The notes under the pieces were generated by a model. The model was not told the DNA's origin. It made no database searches and was given only the letters and a program-made list of their open reading frames with translations. The translations under genes and the position numbers were made by a program. Shown here piece by piece: positions 52,601 to 64,000 of a stretch of DNA of 64,000 bases. The DNA comes from Taeniopygia guttata (taxonomy: Eukaryota; Chordata; Aves; Passeriformes; Estrildidae). Location: the NCBI RefSeq assembly GCF_048771995.1, contig NC_133043.1, forward strand, positions 6,893,501 through 6,957,500, written 5' to 3'. The first letter of the stretch is position 1, and each line of letters starts with the position of its first letter.

Positions 52601-55600
52601 AAAAAAAAACAAACCCAAAACATCAGAAGAGCAAAGTTTGCTCTTCTGTAGAAACCATGTAAAGCTAACATGAAGAGAAGTGTTTCTATATGTGTAATAC
52701 ATATATAGACCATAATAAATTAAAAATTTAAAATGCACTTAAAGCTTTTCTGAGGATGGACTTCAGCATTAGAGAAAAACAGCAATATGCATCAAGTACA
52801 CAGCAGAGCATCTTCCACAGCATCAGCTCCAGGACTGCAGGACTTTTTTGACTTATCACAAGCTGTTTATGCCACCTGAAACTTGCCGAGTGCAAAAGCT
52901 TTGCAGATAAAATCCAGCCACTTTCTAACAGGATTCTTAGATATAAATAAAAAGAGAAACTGAGAGTTTAAAATAGAGTTGAAATATTAGTAGGTTGCAA
53001 CTCACAAACACAATTGCCCTTTCTCCCAAGGTCACAAACATAAAATCAGTCAACTTTCACAGATCACCATTAAAGTTTCTAACCCAAAATATATTTGTAA
53101 AACACTATTAAATTTGGAACCTGTCTGTAAATAGAGCAGCTACAGAAGCACACTGCTGTCACTGCCCTGGGGCTGGTCAGTGCTGGGGATGACTTGAGAA
53201 GCTCAGCAACTCAACAACTTAATAAGTGTGTTGGCAGGCTCCAGGATTTGAATGAATTTTTAACTTTCTACTAATCAGTTTCAAGGGACTATTTGTATTT
53301 TCCCTCATCACATCCCTAATGGCACTTTTCACTCAAATTGTCTTTATTTTACTTGAAAAGGCTGTTTTCCTCCCCAGAAAACACTTAGTAATAAGTTATT
53401 TTCAGGAATCAAATTGATTATTGATGTAAGCACAATTCTGCAAACTGACCTGTGACACATCATTCAATGCACTTTTTATCATATACTGGTACAGAGATCT
53501 GCAGAATTGATTTTATTTGCAAGTTTGGGGCCAGTGATGGTCTTCCTGCCTGACCCTTTTGTTTGTGTTTTACTTTCTGCAGCTTTTAAGAGAAATGTTG
53601 CTCAATATAAAGGTATCTTTCTTAATTTCAGAGCAGGGGGCTTTGGCCCCCTCTCAGGCTGGCCAAGCTCTGAAGGCAGCATTATGAATTGGGTTTGTGT
53701 CAGTATGACAACACCCCAAGTACAGCAAGTGGTAGCCCACTACCTCAAAAGCTTTTTAAGTCTCTTATTCTAATAGCCTTTGTACAACAAAATGTGTTTC
53801 TGTAATGTCACATGATTGATGCATTCTCATTCTTTGATTTCTGCTCCATTCTGATTAAAGAAAAAAGCAAATACAGGTAAGAACATGCTTCCTACAATTA
53901 ACACCAGTAACAGTCTTCAATTTCTTCCACAGATAACATTTTTCCTTCAGCTTATCAACTTTTTTTGGGAATCAGACACCTGTGATTCTGTTCAGTCTTT
54001 ACACAAACCCAGACATGTAAATGCAGCTGAAAATCTCATTCCATTAATTTTCTTCCTTTGTAAGAGAAGACTGAAAGGCTATTTTCCCCCAGTAAAACAG
54101 TTGCAGTAATTGCAGAGGCAGGGTTTTAGTACACAAGAGGGGAAGAAAAACATCACTTACAGCTGTAACTGAATAAACCAAGATTAGGATGGATGCAAGC
54201 AGGAAAGGAGAGAGGATCACTGGACATCCAAAAGATGTATTTTTGTATCTAATAATATTTTTTTCTTCCAATTCCCAATACAGAATTTTAAACAAAACTC
54301 ACCCTCTTTGAGAACACCTGGTGCCATCTCACCATTAAATACATCAACACTGCCCTGCAGTTTGGAACTCACCTTTGCTATTTTACACCACAAAGATCTG
54401 ATATCAAAGAGTAATGAAAATTTTAAACAAGTGAATTAAAATCATCTACTAAGTATCAAGTATCATCAAAAACTCTTTTTTTCCTCTTAACACTTTTTGT
54501 TATTAGGAAGGCATGAGGCAGAATAGGCAAATGAAGAAAAAAGTTTTTAAAATCAGCATTCTGGAAGCTCATAATTTTAAGTTAAACCCTTAATATCCTA
54601 TTTCTAATGCTCAATAGGCTTTAAATTTGTCACAAAAAAATAGTTATTATTTGCCTAAGATCACAGAATAACTTGACATAATAATCTGAATAGCTAGATC
54701 AGCTTTTTCCTCAGTGCTTTTCTGCACGACTACAAGGTGAAAAGGTGTTTCACGTCACAGATCAATGTTTAGCCCACAGTTCAATCCCAAGCTTGCAGTG
54801 CTGGTGTCATTTCCTGGGCTTGCCACTGGTTCCCAGCCTCACAGCACCTCCCTGGTATGACTGAGAGGAAACCACATGAAAGAGATGACAGGAATAAAAA
54901 AAAACAGTCAAAGACACCACCCTTCTGAGGTGTATTTAGGTGAGTTCCTGTCCCAGGTTATCACATAGGACTCAAAGAGTGTCAGAGGCTGTGGGGAGAC
55001 TGCAAAAGGAAAAGGGAGGAGCAATAGCAGCTGTGGGAGCTGGAACATGAAGCCACCCCAGAGTCACTGTTACCCTGAACAGCCTGGCAGCCCTGCACAG
55101 CCTGGAATGGGGTCTGACAGGAACACTGTGCACATCCACCAGAGCATTTCTAGACTTCCATCACAGATCCTCTTCTGGCTATGGTGTTTGGAAGTTATCC
55201 TAAAAAAGAAGAAAAAAAACCTTATTCCTGAATTTCCTATATTGATTTATAATTCATCAGTCTTTAAACAAAGTTATGCAAATCTTGATCATATGATCAG
55301 ACTTTAAAAAAATTGCTAATTTAGATATTAAATTAATATTTTAGATATAGGGAGACAACAGCTATATGAATTACAGGAAGTGTTATTTCTTCTACACATT
55401 CACAAAACACACCTGCAGCTGTCTTAATTTATAGCAAAGTCCACAACCAAAACACAACCTGGTGAGGTATTTTTGCTCAAATCTTACCCAAACTCATTTC
55501 TGCAAGCCCACACAACACACTGAATCATGATGTTACAGACAAGAATAATTTTTACCTATGAGAATTATCTACTGCAACCTGTACTTTCATCTGCCCTTCT

Positions 55601-56785
55601 GGAAAGGAATGGAAAGAAAAGTCACTGGACTATATTAAATATGTTGCACTCTATTATCCCCAAGTATTTTTATCTAATTTGGGATTTAAACCAGCACAAG
55701 AATCATCAGAGCTGCTCTGTAGAGACTCACTTTAAGTCATCCCAGACCAACAGCTGAATCACAAGCTAAACACTATTGTACCACACTCAAAGCTGGGTCG
55801 AGTTTAGCCTGTGATGGAATTTTTAAATTCCAAAAAATCCTACTACAATAGGATTTATTTTTTGCCACTGAATATAGCACTTTCTTGTCTTAGCGTTTCT
55901 GTGTTAATCTGAAAAATAGGTCATGTCAAAAACTGCTTTGAAATTATTATTTAAACAAAGCTTACAAACAGTGATGAAATTCTTCTGCTGAAATGTTTTC
56001 TGATGTCTCCACCAAGGTTGACCAACCAAGGAGGAGCATATAGGAGGGGAAAGAAATTTGTGCAGAGAACCAGGAAGAGCGAGGATGAGATTTAACAGGT
56101 ATTCCAAGGACATGGAGGTCAAGAACAGGAATACACACTAACTTCAGGAAAAGAATAGCCTATCTTGAAAAACAATTCCTTCTTTAGTTAGATTTTAAAT
56201 AGCTAAGCCAAACATTTTTTAGGAAAGCATATGCAGTTTGTTACTTTACCTGACTGAAGCCAAAGAACCAATGTAACTGAGTTCATTAGCAACATATGTC
56301 CATACAAGAGACTCTGATATTTCACTGTCTCTACTTACTGCATACACAATTACCAAAGTATTTTTGTTACTATAGACGGGAGATGTTTACAAACACAAAA
56401 TAGTAACCACATCAAAAGGTTACTTAACACAGTGCCTGCAGTCATCTCACTTCAGACCATATCCTCTCATAAAGCCAGGGCAAGAAATGTCTTTGTGATA
56501 CATATTAAAACATCTCCACATGCACACACTGTTACCTAGCATAGACAAAGCTACTCAAATCAGAAATTGTATTAAGTTGCCCCCATGAATGTATTTTAAG
56601 GGTTCCCATACTGTCAGGTCACATATCTTAAAAGCCATGGGCTACAATAAGAGTAAAAATGAGAAATGGAAAACAGCATTGCAAGATGAAACCATTCTGG
56701 ATCCTATGTTTTATGAAACAACATTTCAAAATTCTATAAAATACCCAGGTTCTCAGAAGGCCAAGGCTCTAACTAACCTGATCTA

Positions 56786-56872
56786 AACCTGAAGTCAGCC
56801 CTGCTTGGAGCACGGTGGATGAGATGACCTTCAGAGGTCCCTTTCAATCCATGTTAGTTTAAAGTTTCATAA
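56786..56872 (+). mobile_element. CR1 LINE 3' terminal fragment
   Basis: CTTGGAGCACGGTGGATGAG, ATGACCTTCAGAGGTCCC and TTTCAATCCATGTTAG match a CR1 terminus with a decayed end. Short and diverged. Confidence 0.75.
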
Positions 56873-56892
56873 AATAAACTGGAGAGTGGAGC

Positions 56893-56932
56893 TGTGTGTG
56901 TACACACACACACAAAAAAAAAAAAAAATCGA
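56893..56932. repeat. (TG)n(AC)n palindromic microsatellite with poly(A)
   Basis: Four TG units turn directly into about six AC units and then about 15 A. The TG/AC halves are self-complementary. Lies just beyond a CR1 end. Confidence 0.85.
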
Positions 56933-59900
56933 ACAGTCGCTCTCTTTATTTCTAGGTACCCTGGCTAGTCTCTGGATACAGCTCCACTGAACACTGCATA
57001 CAGAGCATGATGACACACAGCACTGAGTAGAGCAGACTGATTTTGGCATTTTAAATACAAGTCAGCTTTAGATTTATGCACAAGAACTACACAAAGAAGT
57101 ATTGCTCTATGACCTAAGTGAGGTGGTGAACATGTAACTTCTCACACTTATCAGCTCTACCTGATCTCAGAACCATCCAGTTTATCTGTTGACTCCTCAG
57201 AATTGTGAAACCACAATCCTCACTGCCAGAGCTACAAGTGCTGTAGTGGTGAGGAATCTCTGGAATTAGAAATGAAACTAATTGCTTCTGCTGAGACAGG
57301 GAAAAGAGAGGAAGCAGGCTTGTCCTGGCACAGGACATTCAAACCACAAACAGTGCTCAGGTTCACCATTCCTCTCTGAGCCACATTTCATTTACAGATC
57401 TCAAACTGAAACTCCACTTCTGCAACCTCTGGAATTCCTCCTTTGATGCATTCTCCTTCCTGCTATCACTGATCAGTATTTTCAGCAGTGACTCATGAGA
57501 ACATGCTTAACACAACACACAGCTGAAACTTGTTTGAGGTGTCGATTTAGAAGCCCAAAACAGGGCACAGGACATGAAAGCCTCTTGCAAAAGTAGTAAC
57601 AAGCATCATTACACTGATGATAGTATTTCATACTATTAAATCAGACCAATGATCATGGCTTATAAAAGTCATATTTCAATTTTACCACAAGATAAAATCC
57701 ATGATGATCTACTAAGCCTGAAGAATTCAGAATAAAACCAAGTTCCTGCCTCCCTGTTATCTTTCTAAATAATGTGCCTCAATGCAGCATTCCTCTTGAC
57801 TTTCTGATCAATCTTTACAGACTTACAAGCATTTAGAGTATGAACAGTGAGAATTAAACAGCAATTTGAATTGGTAAGAAAACAGGGCACTGAAACACTG
57901 TTAAGTACTCTATTCCAGTATCTCATATCAGTTCTCGTCTCCTCTCCAGCAGGTCTGTGGTGATCTGCAAAACTCCTTATTTTACCAAGAAATCATTCTA
58001 CCAGTAATTTACATAGTGAGTGCAACTCAATAAAACAGGTAGTGGCAGTATTATTCTACTTGCAGAACAGTAAGTTGTTAAATAATATTTATATTTGCAG
58101 TGTGCATTTACAAAGGCACAAGAATGAGGTTGAACTGGCTGAGAATATGGCAGAGTTGTGGATTCTTCTGATCTTGAAGACTTTGGAGGAAAATGTAACA
58201 GAACGCTGAGTCCTCTTCCCTTCTCACTGTAATAACACCAACAATCAAAAATCTGAGAGCACTGGAAGACACTTCACTGAGCCTAAGTGTCACCAGTCAC
58301 ACTTCTTCCATGTGCCAAACTGAGTTATTTACATGAGTCATTGTTTGGACAAAGAAAAATCTGAAAGGTGCAGAGCAAAGAGAGAACACAAATACAGAGG
58401 AAGTGGCATTTTCATTTTGAGAAAGTCTCAAAACAGCCTTCTCTATTTTTTTATTTTTTAAATCTATCTGTGCAACATTTAGAGCAAAATGTATTGTTCA
58501 TAAAGCAACATTGAATTCAGATACTTCAAAAGCACCAAGATAATATTTAAGAGCAACAGCAGTTTCTTACAGCCAGTGAAGTAGCTCATTTAAAAAACTG
58601 ACTGCAGAGTAAAATTATCTAATTAGGGGAATTTCTCTCCACAGAGAGGCTGTTCTAGTGTAAGTTGGTGGGAAAGCCCAGCTGCCTTGAATACTGTAAG
58701 ATCAAGACCTGAAAGCTTATGCAAGTGTGTGGTTAAAGAAAAAAAAAGTTATAATCAGAACACTGGAAGTTTCTGTGCTTCTCACAACCATACACTGAAT
58801 GCCCTGAATGCTGCACCAATCTCAGCTTCTGGGTTCAAAACCTTTCCAGGATTACTCACACTTGGTAACTACAAAACATTCAGAACCGCCAACACAGTTC
58901 TGCAGAACTTCAGTTACTGAAAGTACACTTATTTCATCTGTTACAGAAGAAAATAGTTAAATGCATCACATATCAGCTCATGTATCAGCTTTTGTACTAT
59001 CAAAAGCCAAACCAAGATATCAAATGATTCAGTCACAGAAGATTTTTAGATAAGCACCAGAGTAGCTGATCTCAATTACTCATTTTTTCAAAGGCACCAA
59101 CACAATGCAATCTACAGTCCAGCATTTTTACCCATCATTTTCCAGGGCATCAATCAACTGCACAAATGCCTTCCAAGATATGGGATATGTTACATTTGTT
59201 CCCTAAAGGGAAGCATTCCAAGAAACACATTCAGATGGAAGCACACTTGATGCTGTACTAGAATATTGTTTCTATCTTAACCCTTCTGAGTTTTAAATAA
59301 AATGTAAGGAACTCAGTCATTAAGATGACCTACAAAAAGTTATTAAATTCTGACTAAGTTTAGCAATAACATGAGCACTTTGGCTTGTCCTCTTTTGCTG
59401 CCCCTCAAAAAACTCTGTACAGACTCTTCCAGGGAAATAATCCACTCCACACACTTAAACATTAACATAACACAATACAATTTTAGGTAATTAAGTTGAA
59501 TGTGCTGTTCAACACAACATGGAATTTCACACAACTTACAGTAATTCTTCACAGTTCACAGTGACCTCATAGCAAAGTGCAAATGGAGTAAAAACTGCCC
59601 CTGTATTATGCAAGAGCTTGATTTTCTTCTTGCTGATCACCCTGAAAAGCAAGACAGTAATAACAGTTACAATATGACATTCAAATAACTAAGCATGAAA
59701 TAAGTTTATATTGTTTCACTATATCTAGGGAAGTGCACTCCCTTAATACAATCTTCTAACTTGGAAATCAGAGGAAATACCACAATAAGTGCATTTGTGC
59801 ATTTCTATGTGCAATACACATAAAGAGACCAACATGTTATGTTTTATGATATATAAACAGAGGTTTCACTATAGTGAAATACAGACCAACATTCAGCATT

Positions 59901-60730
59901 ACAATAAATTATTTGTCTGAGACTAACCACTCAATTGTCTGTAGGGAAAAGCTGTGTGTTACAGTCCCTTTGAAGTCACATTAGTGAAACAACCACAGAC
60001 TGTGGTTTGACAGGTGTAGGGGGTGGTTGTTTTTGCCTTTTTTTTTTTCTTTCTTTAATTAAAAACAAACTATGAACACCAGAGATCAAAAACACTGCAT
60101 ACAAAATCTTTTAAGCCAATTAAAAACTGCAACTATTCAAAACAAGGCACTGAAAATGTATTTGTTTGGAGAGAACAGGAAGCTGTCCTACCAAACAGGT
60201 TATATTTATCAGTATTTTTTTTCCCCTTTCCTTTTTTCTTTTAAATTTAACTTATACTTTCCTGCTTGCTAAGAAACTCCTCAGCTGTTCACCTTTGTCA
60301 TGGTAAGTCTATATATAGCATTAACAGCCTGCTAGACATTCCCTGGAGATTGTTTATTTGCTTTCCAAGGGAATTGCACTTTACAACTGCCTTGTCTGGA
60401 CAGTAATTGCATGGCTTTCCAGAGAACATATTACTCAAAATGAAGAGAAGTTCTGCAATACAGAATACTTGCAAAGTCCCACAGCTATGAGGAAAGCTGT
60501 GTAGCAAAAATCATTACAAAAGATGTTGCCAGTGCCAAATTAGTAGAGACGGGGACAGGCTGAAGCCTCCGACACAGCTGGAGCTTCCCAACTCAACATT
60601 TGTTGGTTTTCTCTTTTTCTTTTCCAGAAAAGACAACACTGAGGACCTTCCACACCTCTTTGCTGCAGGGACATGCTGAGCCTAAAAATAAAGAAGAGGC
60701 TTTATTGAGAGGCAGCTCAGGACATCAGGT

Positions 60731-61900
60731 GTGTTACCTCAGCGTCCCGAGCCAGCACGGCGAGGACCGATGGCCGAACACCTTTGGCTCCTCGCCAGTC
60801 AAACACCCGCTGCAGCCCCGCACCGTTCTTCTCCCCTCGGTGCTCTCCGCGGCAACAACGGCGGAGAACCGGGCCGCTTCAGGCGGAACACGGCAAAAGA
60901 CTGCGGGACAGACCCTCATACCGCTCCTGGCTGGACCGCCATTCCAGCCTCTCACTGCCCCTGAGGGGAGGAGCCATTCCCGCCTCACACCGCTCCTGAG
61001 GGGAGTGGACAGCCATTCCCGCCTCACATCGTCCCTGAGGGGACAAGGGCCATTCCCGCCTCACATCGTCCCTGAGGGGAGGGGAACGGCCATTCCCGCC
61101 TCACATCGTCCCTGAGGGGAGGGGAACGGCCATTCCCGCCTCACATCGTCCCTGAGGGGACAAGGGCCATTCCCGCCTCACACCGCCCTTGAGGGGAGGG
61201 GAACGGCCATTCCCGCCTCACATCGTCCCTGAGGGGACAAGGGCCATTCCCGCCTCACACCGCTCCTGAGGGAAGTGGACAGCCATTCCCGCCTCACATC
61301 GTCCCTGAGGGGACAAGGGCCCCTGTCGAGAGTCGAGAGCCATGTCCGCCTCACACCGCTCCTGAAGGGAGGGGCCATTCCCGCCTCACACCGCCTTTGA
61401 GGGGAGGGGAACGGCCATTCCCGCCTCACACCGCCCCTGAAGGGAGGAGCCATTCCCACCTCACGCCGCTCCTGAGGGGAGTGGACGGCCATTCCCGCCT
61501 CACACCGCCCCTGAGTAGAGAAGCCATTCCCGCCTCACACCGCCCCTGAGGGGAGGGTTCATTACCGCCTCCCACCACTCGTGGGATACATACACACAGA
61601 CATTCCCGCTTCATGCCACCCCTGCGGGGACACCAGCCCCTCTCGCCGGTCCGCAGGGAGGACAAGCGCACCTCACACCGCCCGAGAGGCGACAAGCCCT
61701 CACAACGCCCCTACGGGATACACCCTTTCCCCGCTGCCCCTCCTTTTTCCACGCCAATCCGCCCCGGCGGGGTGGTCGGTCTGTCCGTCGGGATCGGTCT
61801 GTCAGCTGGGCTCGGTCTGTCGGCCCCGCCACCGCCATCGGCAAACACGGAGCTGTGACCAGCGGCGCGCACTGATGGCGCGGGGATGATGTGAGTGAGG
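60731..61900. promoter_or_regulatory. Second CpG-rich block (possible CpG island of an unidentified transcript)
   Basis: Sharp rise in CpG density between AT-rich flanks. About 700 bp is a tandem array; the flanks (60740-60935 and 61640-61900) are GC-rich and non-repetitive. Donor-like sequences leave the block both ways: GAG|GTAACA on the minus strand at 60738/60737 and GATGAT|GTGAGT on the plus strand at 61890/61891. No conserved protein is encoded. It may be a promoter, an unannotated lncRNA start, or only a GC-rich minisatellite. Confidence 0.4.
60940..61640. repeat. 34-41-bp CpG-rich minisatellite, about 18 units
   Basis: CATTCCCGCCTCACACCGC followed by CCCTGAGGGGA and a variable GGGAACGGC / CAAGGGC / GTGGACAGC / GGAGC tail. 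Unit starts fall near 60940, 60975, 61014, 61050, 61090, 61130, 61168, 61208, 61245, 61284, 61341, 61375, 61415, 61450, 61490, 61525, 61560 and 61601. The edges are degenerate. The long open frames across it are a by-product. Confidence 0.95.
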
Positions 61901-62278
61901 GCGGGGATTGGGATCTGCCAGCCGGTGTTTGTTCCAGCTGCTTCAGCTGATCCTGTCTGTGTGACAAACACAGCACGAGAATGCTTTCAACCCCAGCAGT
62001 ATTTGTATTAATGTTGGTTTAACCACCTGGACATCCCGGTCAGCAAGGTGAATATTTTGCGGGTCCTGGAAGGAGCAGCATTCCTGGTACATGGAATTGT
62101 GTCTTACAAAGCAGCAGCTGCTACTCAGGAGCGAAATTCCGGAGCTAATTCCCCATGCCCCAAAGGCTGGGGTTTGTTCTCTGCAGCAATGCACAGATGT
62201 GCAACCGAGGGCAGCAGGTGCAGCAGCTGCCTCCTCCCAGTCCAAACTGCGGCCACGCAGGAAGCAATTTCAGGGGTT

Positions 62279-62450
62279 TATATAGTTATAGGTTTTTATC
62301 TATTTACATATTAAAATAAAATTATATATTAAAATGTCTTTATTTATATATTAAAATAAAATATATATTAAAATATGTATAAATATATATTTCTTTTATT
62401 AAATAAATAAAGACACACATACACACAAACCTCTATATTTATATATATCG
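62279..62450. repeat. AT-rich low-complexity tract
   Basis: Nested repeats of TATATTAAAATAAAAT and TATAAATATATAT. It ends with an AAACCTC...GAGGTTT inverted repeat at about 62428-62457. Lies about 350 bp beyond the CpG-rich block. Confidence 0.9.
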
Positions 62451-62814
62451 AGGTTTGTATGGCAGTCTCACAGCTACATAAGCTCACTCTCTGCCCTTGC
62501 ATCAGTTGAAAATCCTGGCTGTACTATCACCTTTCTGCTGATGAATATTTCACTGTGCTTCAGTAGTTTCCAGAGCAAACATCTTGTTTAGCTGTAAGCA
62601 TGGCAATAATGCACCTTAAGAAGCCCAGAAGCCTTCTGCCTCCTCAAGTGTAATTTTCATTTCAAAATGTCCTGTGTTGCTACAAGAGCCATCAGTTAAT
62701 CCAGGAACATGTCTAAGTACTCATTTATCATGTGTTTTATGAGGATTTGTGAGAAGGGATTGAGAAACTGCTCCCTGGAAATGCCAATGCAAACTTCTTC
62801 ATACAGTAATTAAT

Positions 62815-63085
62815 GTACCTGTGTAATAGGATAAAACCCTTGCAGAGACCAAGTTCATCTAGCCAAGTATCCTGGTTGCAGAAGGCATGGGAAGCTCAGC
62901 CTTTTCACTGGGTGTTCTCCCAAATTCCAATTATCCATGATTTAAGGAATTGGAAGATGAGGACGATTCCAAACCATTTCATTAAGCAGCTGTGGGATGA
63001 CCTACACCTCAGGAACAGAATCTCTTTTAGACCCCTCTTAATATTTTGGACTTCATAATGTCCTGCTTTAGGGAGTCTTTCCTTT
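62815..63085 (-). mobile_element. Old CR1-type LINE 3' fragment, minus orientation
   Basis: On the plus strand ACCAAGTTCATCTAGCCAAG, TATCCTGGTTGCAGAAGGC, and later ATATTTTGGACTTCATAATG, CCTGCTTTAGGGAGTC follow the order of the ancient amniote CR1 complement (…CCATCTAGCCCAGTATCCTG… ACAACATCCTCTGGCAAGGA). Highly diverged. It explains the plus-strand open frame here. Confidence 0.5.
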
Positions 63086-63154
63086 GCTTTTTGTGTTTGT
63101 TACATAATTGTTATTTCTAGATAGAAAGAGAGTTATGACACGGTCACAAAGCCA

Positions 63155-63160
63155 TTTATT
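63155..63160 (-). promoter_or_regulatory. Candidate minus-strand poly(A) signal
   Basis: The minus strand reads GGAAATAAATGGCTTTGTGA followed by a GTGTC element, which looks like a genuine mRNA 3' end. If real, a minus-strand gene (NARF by human synteny) ends here and its 3' UTR would fill 63.15-64 kb. No coding sequence is present to confirm this. Confidence 0.3.
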
Positions 63161-63793
63161 TCCATGTTCCAGTGCAATACTGACACCTCATTAAAAGGCA
63201 GAGTACAGCAGTGACATCAATCATCCCCGCAAAGAACATCTCTCATCTTGTAACCCATCTGTTTCTAACCCAAAACAAATCAAAGCAACTATTTAATAAA
63301 TAGAAATAAGATCAAAGCTGAAAACTGAAAACCACAGGGTTTATCACCACACGATTCATTCCAGCAGGAGACTTTGCTTGTGTTGGGTCATTAGTGCTTT
63401 TAGAGCACCTCAAATTGTTAAGAACAGAATATAAAAGATAAACTGACATTCAATAAAGGGGGAGCACATTCATTTCCAAACTGAGCTCCTGGTCTTTTTG
63501 GCCTTCATGATACAGCACAGGAGCTACTTTATTCTAAGAAATTTAAGGGAAAGTGAAGCCAAGACCTGTACTCAGCACCTTGAGCAGCCTCATCTAAGTA
63601 ACACCAAAGTAGAATTTCTCACATCTATTGTTCATTGCTGAGGTTGGATGAGTCATCACATTTAAATTCTTTCTCATGAGCTTCCTAACTTCCTTCTTTT
63701 ATCTGTTATCATCATATCTGAAGAGAATTAATTTTTATCTGAAAAAGAAACTGAATTATGCTGTGTGGTACCTACCATGCAATAAAACATGCA

Positions 63794-63826
<33 letters not shown>

Positions 63827-64000
63827 GAAACATCAAGAAGCTGAAGCATTTTTACTACAGAAAAATGGCATCTCTAACAATATATTTGTTTCATGTTTCC
63901 TATTTTTACTTTCTCCCCCTCACCATCTGCCTCTGTTCTGCTTTTTTCTTTCAAAAAGCATCCACCTCATTTAGCTTCACTCACCCCATCAGAGGATTCA
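63161..64000. other. Terminal non-coding stretch
   Basis: AT-rich, with no supportable reading frame. It could be the 3' UTR of a minus-strand gene extending beyond the window, or plain intergenic DNA. Contains a 25-base poly(A) tract. Confidence 0.4.
63781..63826 (+). repeat. AATAAA plus 25-base poly(A) tract (possible retroposed 3' end)
   Basis: AATAAA at 63781-63786, a 15-base gap, then 25 consecutive A (63802-63826). The spacing is that of a polyadenylated mRNA copied back into the genome. I found no source gene and no clear target-site duplication, so simple sequence is the alternative. Confidence 0.45.

Noticed and set aside
52154-52738. 194-codon minus-strand ORF
   Set aside because: Largely covered by a CR1 fragment at 52366-52600. 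The frame does not encode the CR1 reverse transcriptase intact and shows no other domain.
53636-53651. GGGGGC-TTTG-GCCCCC hairpin as a terminator or structured RNA
   Set aside because: A single 6-bp stem in intergenic vertebrate DNA with no transcript context; not enough to call a feature.
60734-61976. Several ORFs with a repeating RCEAGMA-type peptide
   Set aside because: Periodic translation of the 34-41-bp tandem array. Unit length is variable and not a multiple of three, so no frame is maintained.

Overview
This is vertebrate nuclear DNA, most likely from a bird. Several fragments are CR1 LINE 3' ends in the avian style (truncated copies ending in ATTCTATG-like repeats), interspersed-repeat density is low, and the one protein-coding gene is an unmistakable amniote orthologue of FOXK2 with a GC-rich first exon in a CpG island. 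I cannot name the species from sequence alone.

The complete FOXK2 coding region lies on the minus strand. I resolved nine coding exons, all with GT-AG introns and consistent phase: 45222-44879, 15902-15708, 13082-12935, 12481-12335, 9603-9410, 8623-8448, 7530-7234, 6870-6661 and 5209-5013. They total 1908 nt and encode 635 residues: poly-Ala N-terminus, FHA domain, forkhead domain, nuclear localisation signal, and a C-terminal region with two SUMO-type motifs. Intron 1 is about 29 kb; the other introns are 0.36-2.7 kb. A U/A-rich 3' UTR runs from 5012 to a probable poly(A) signal near 3000-2995.

Layout. 1 to ~1050: probable plus-strand 3' UTR end of a convergent gene (WDR45B is expected from human synteny; inference only). 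~1050-2970: spacer between converging genes. ~2975-45300: FOXK2. 44.44-45.79 kb: FOXK2 CpG island with two CCAAT boxes, a YY1-like site over the start codon, and a six-copy 40-bp minisatellite at the start of intron 1. 45.8-60.7 kb: AT-rich intergenic DNA with CR1 fragments and no gene I can support. 60.7-61.9 kb: a second CpG-rich block built around an 18-unit, 34-41-bp tandem array whose units each carry an E2F-like and an AP-2-like motif. 62.3-64 kb: AT-rich repeat, an old CR1, a possible minus-strand poly(A) site and a 25-base poly(A) tract.

I found no tRNA, rRNA, CRISPR array, intact transposon or intact retrovirus, and no convincing novel multi-gene system. The observations worth following up are regulatory or repeat-structural: the tandem arrays beside splice donors and CpG islands, the orphan CpG block at 61 kb, and the bird-type remodelling of the FOXK2 N-terminus.
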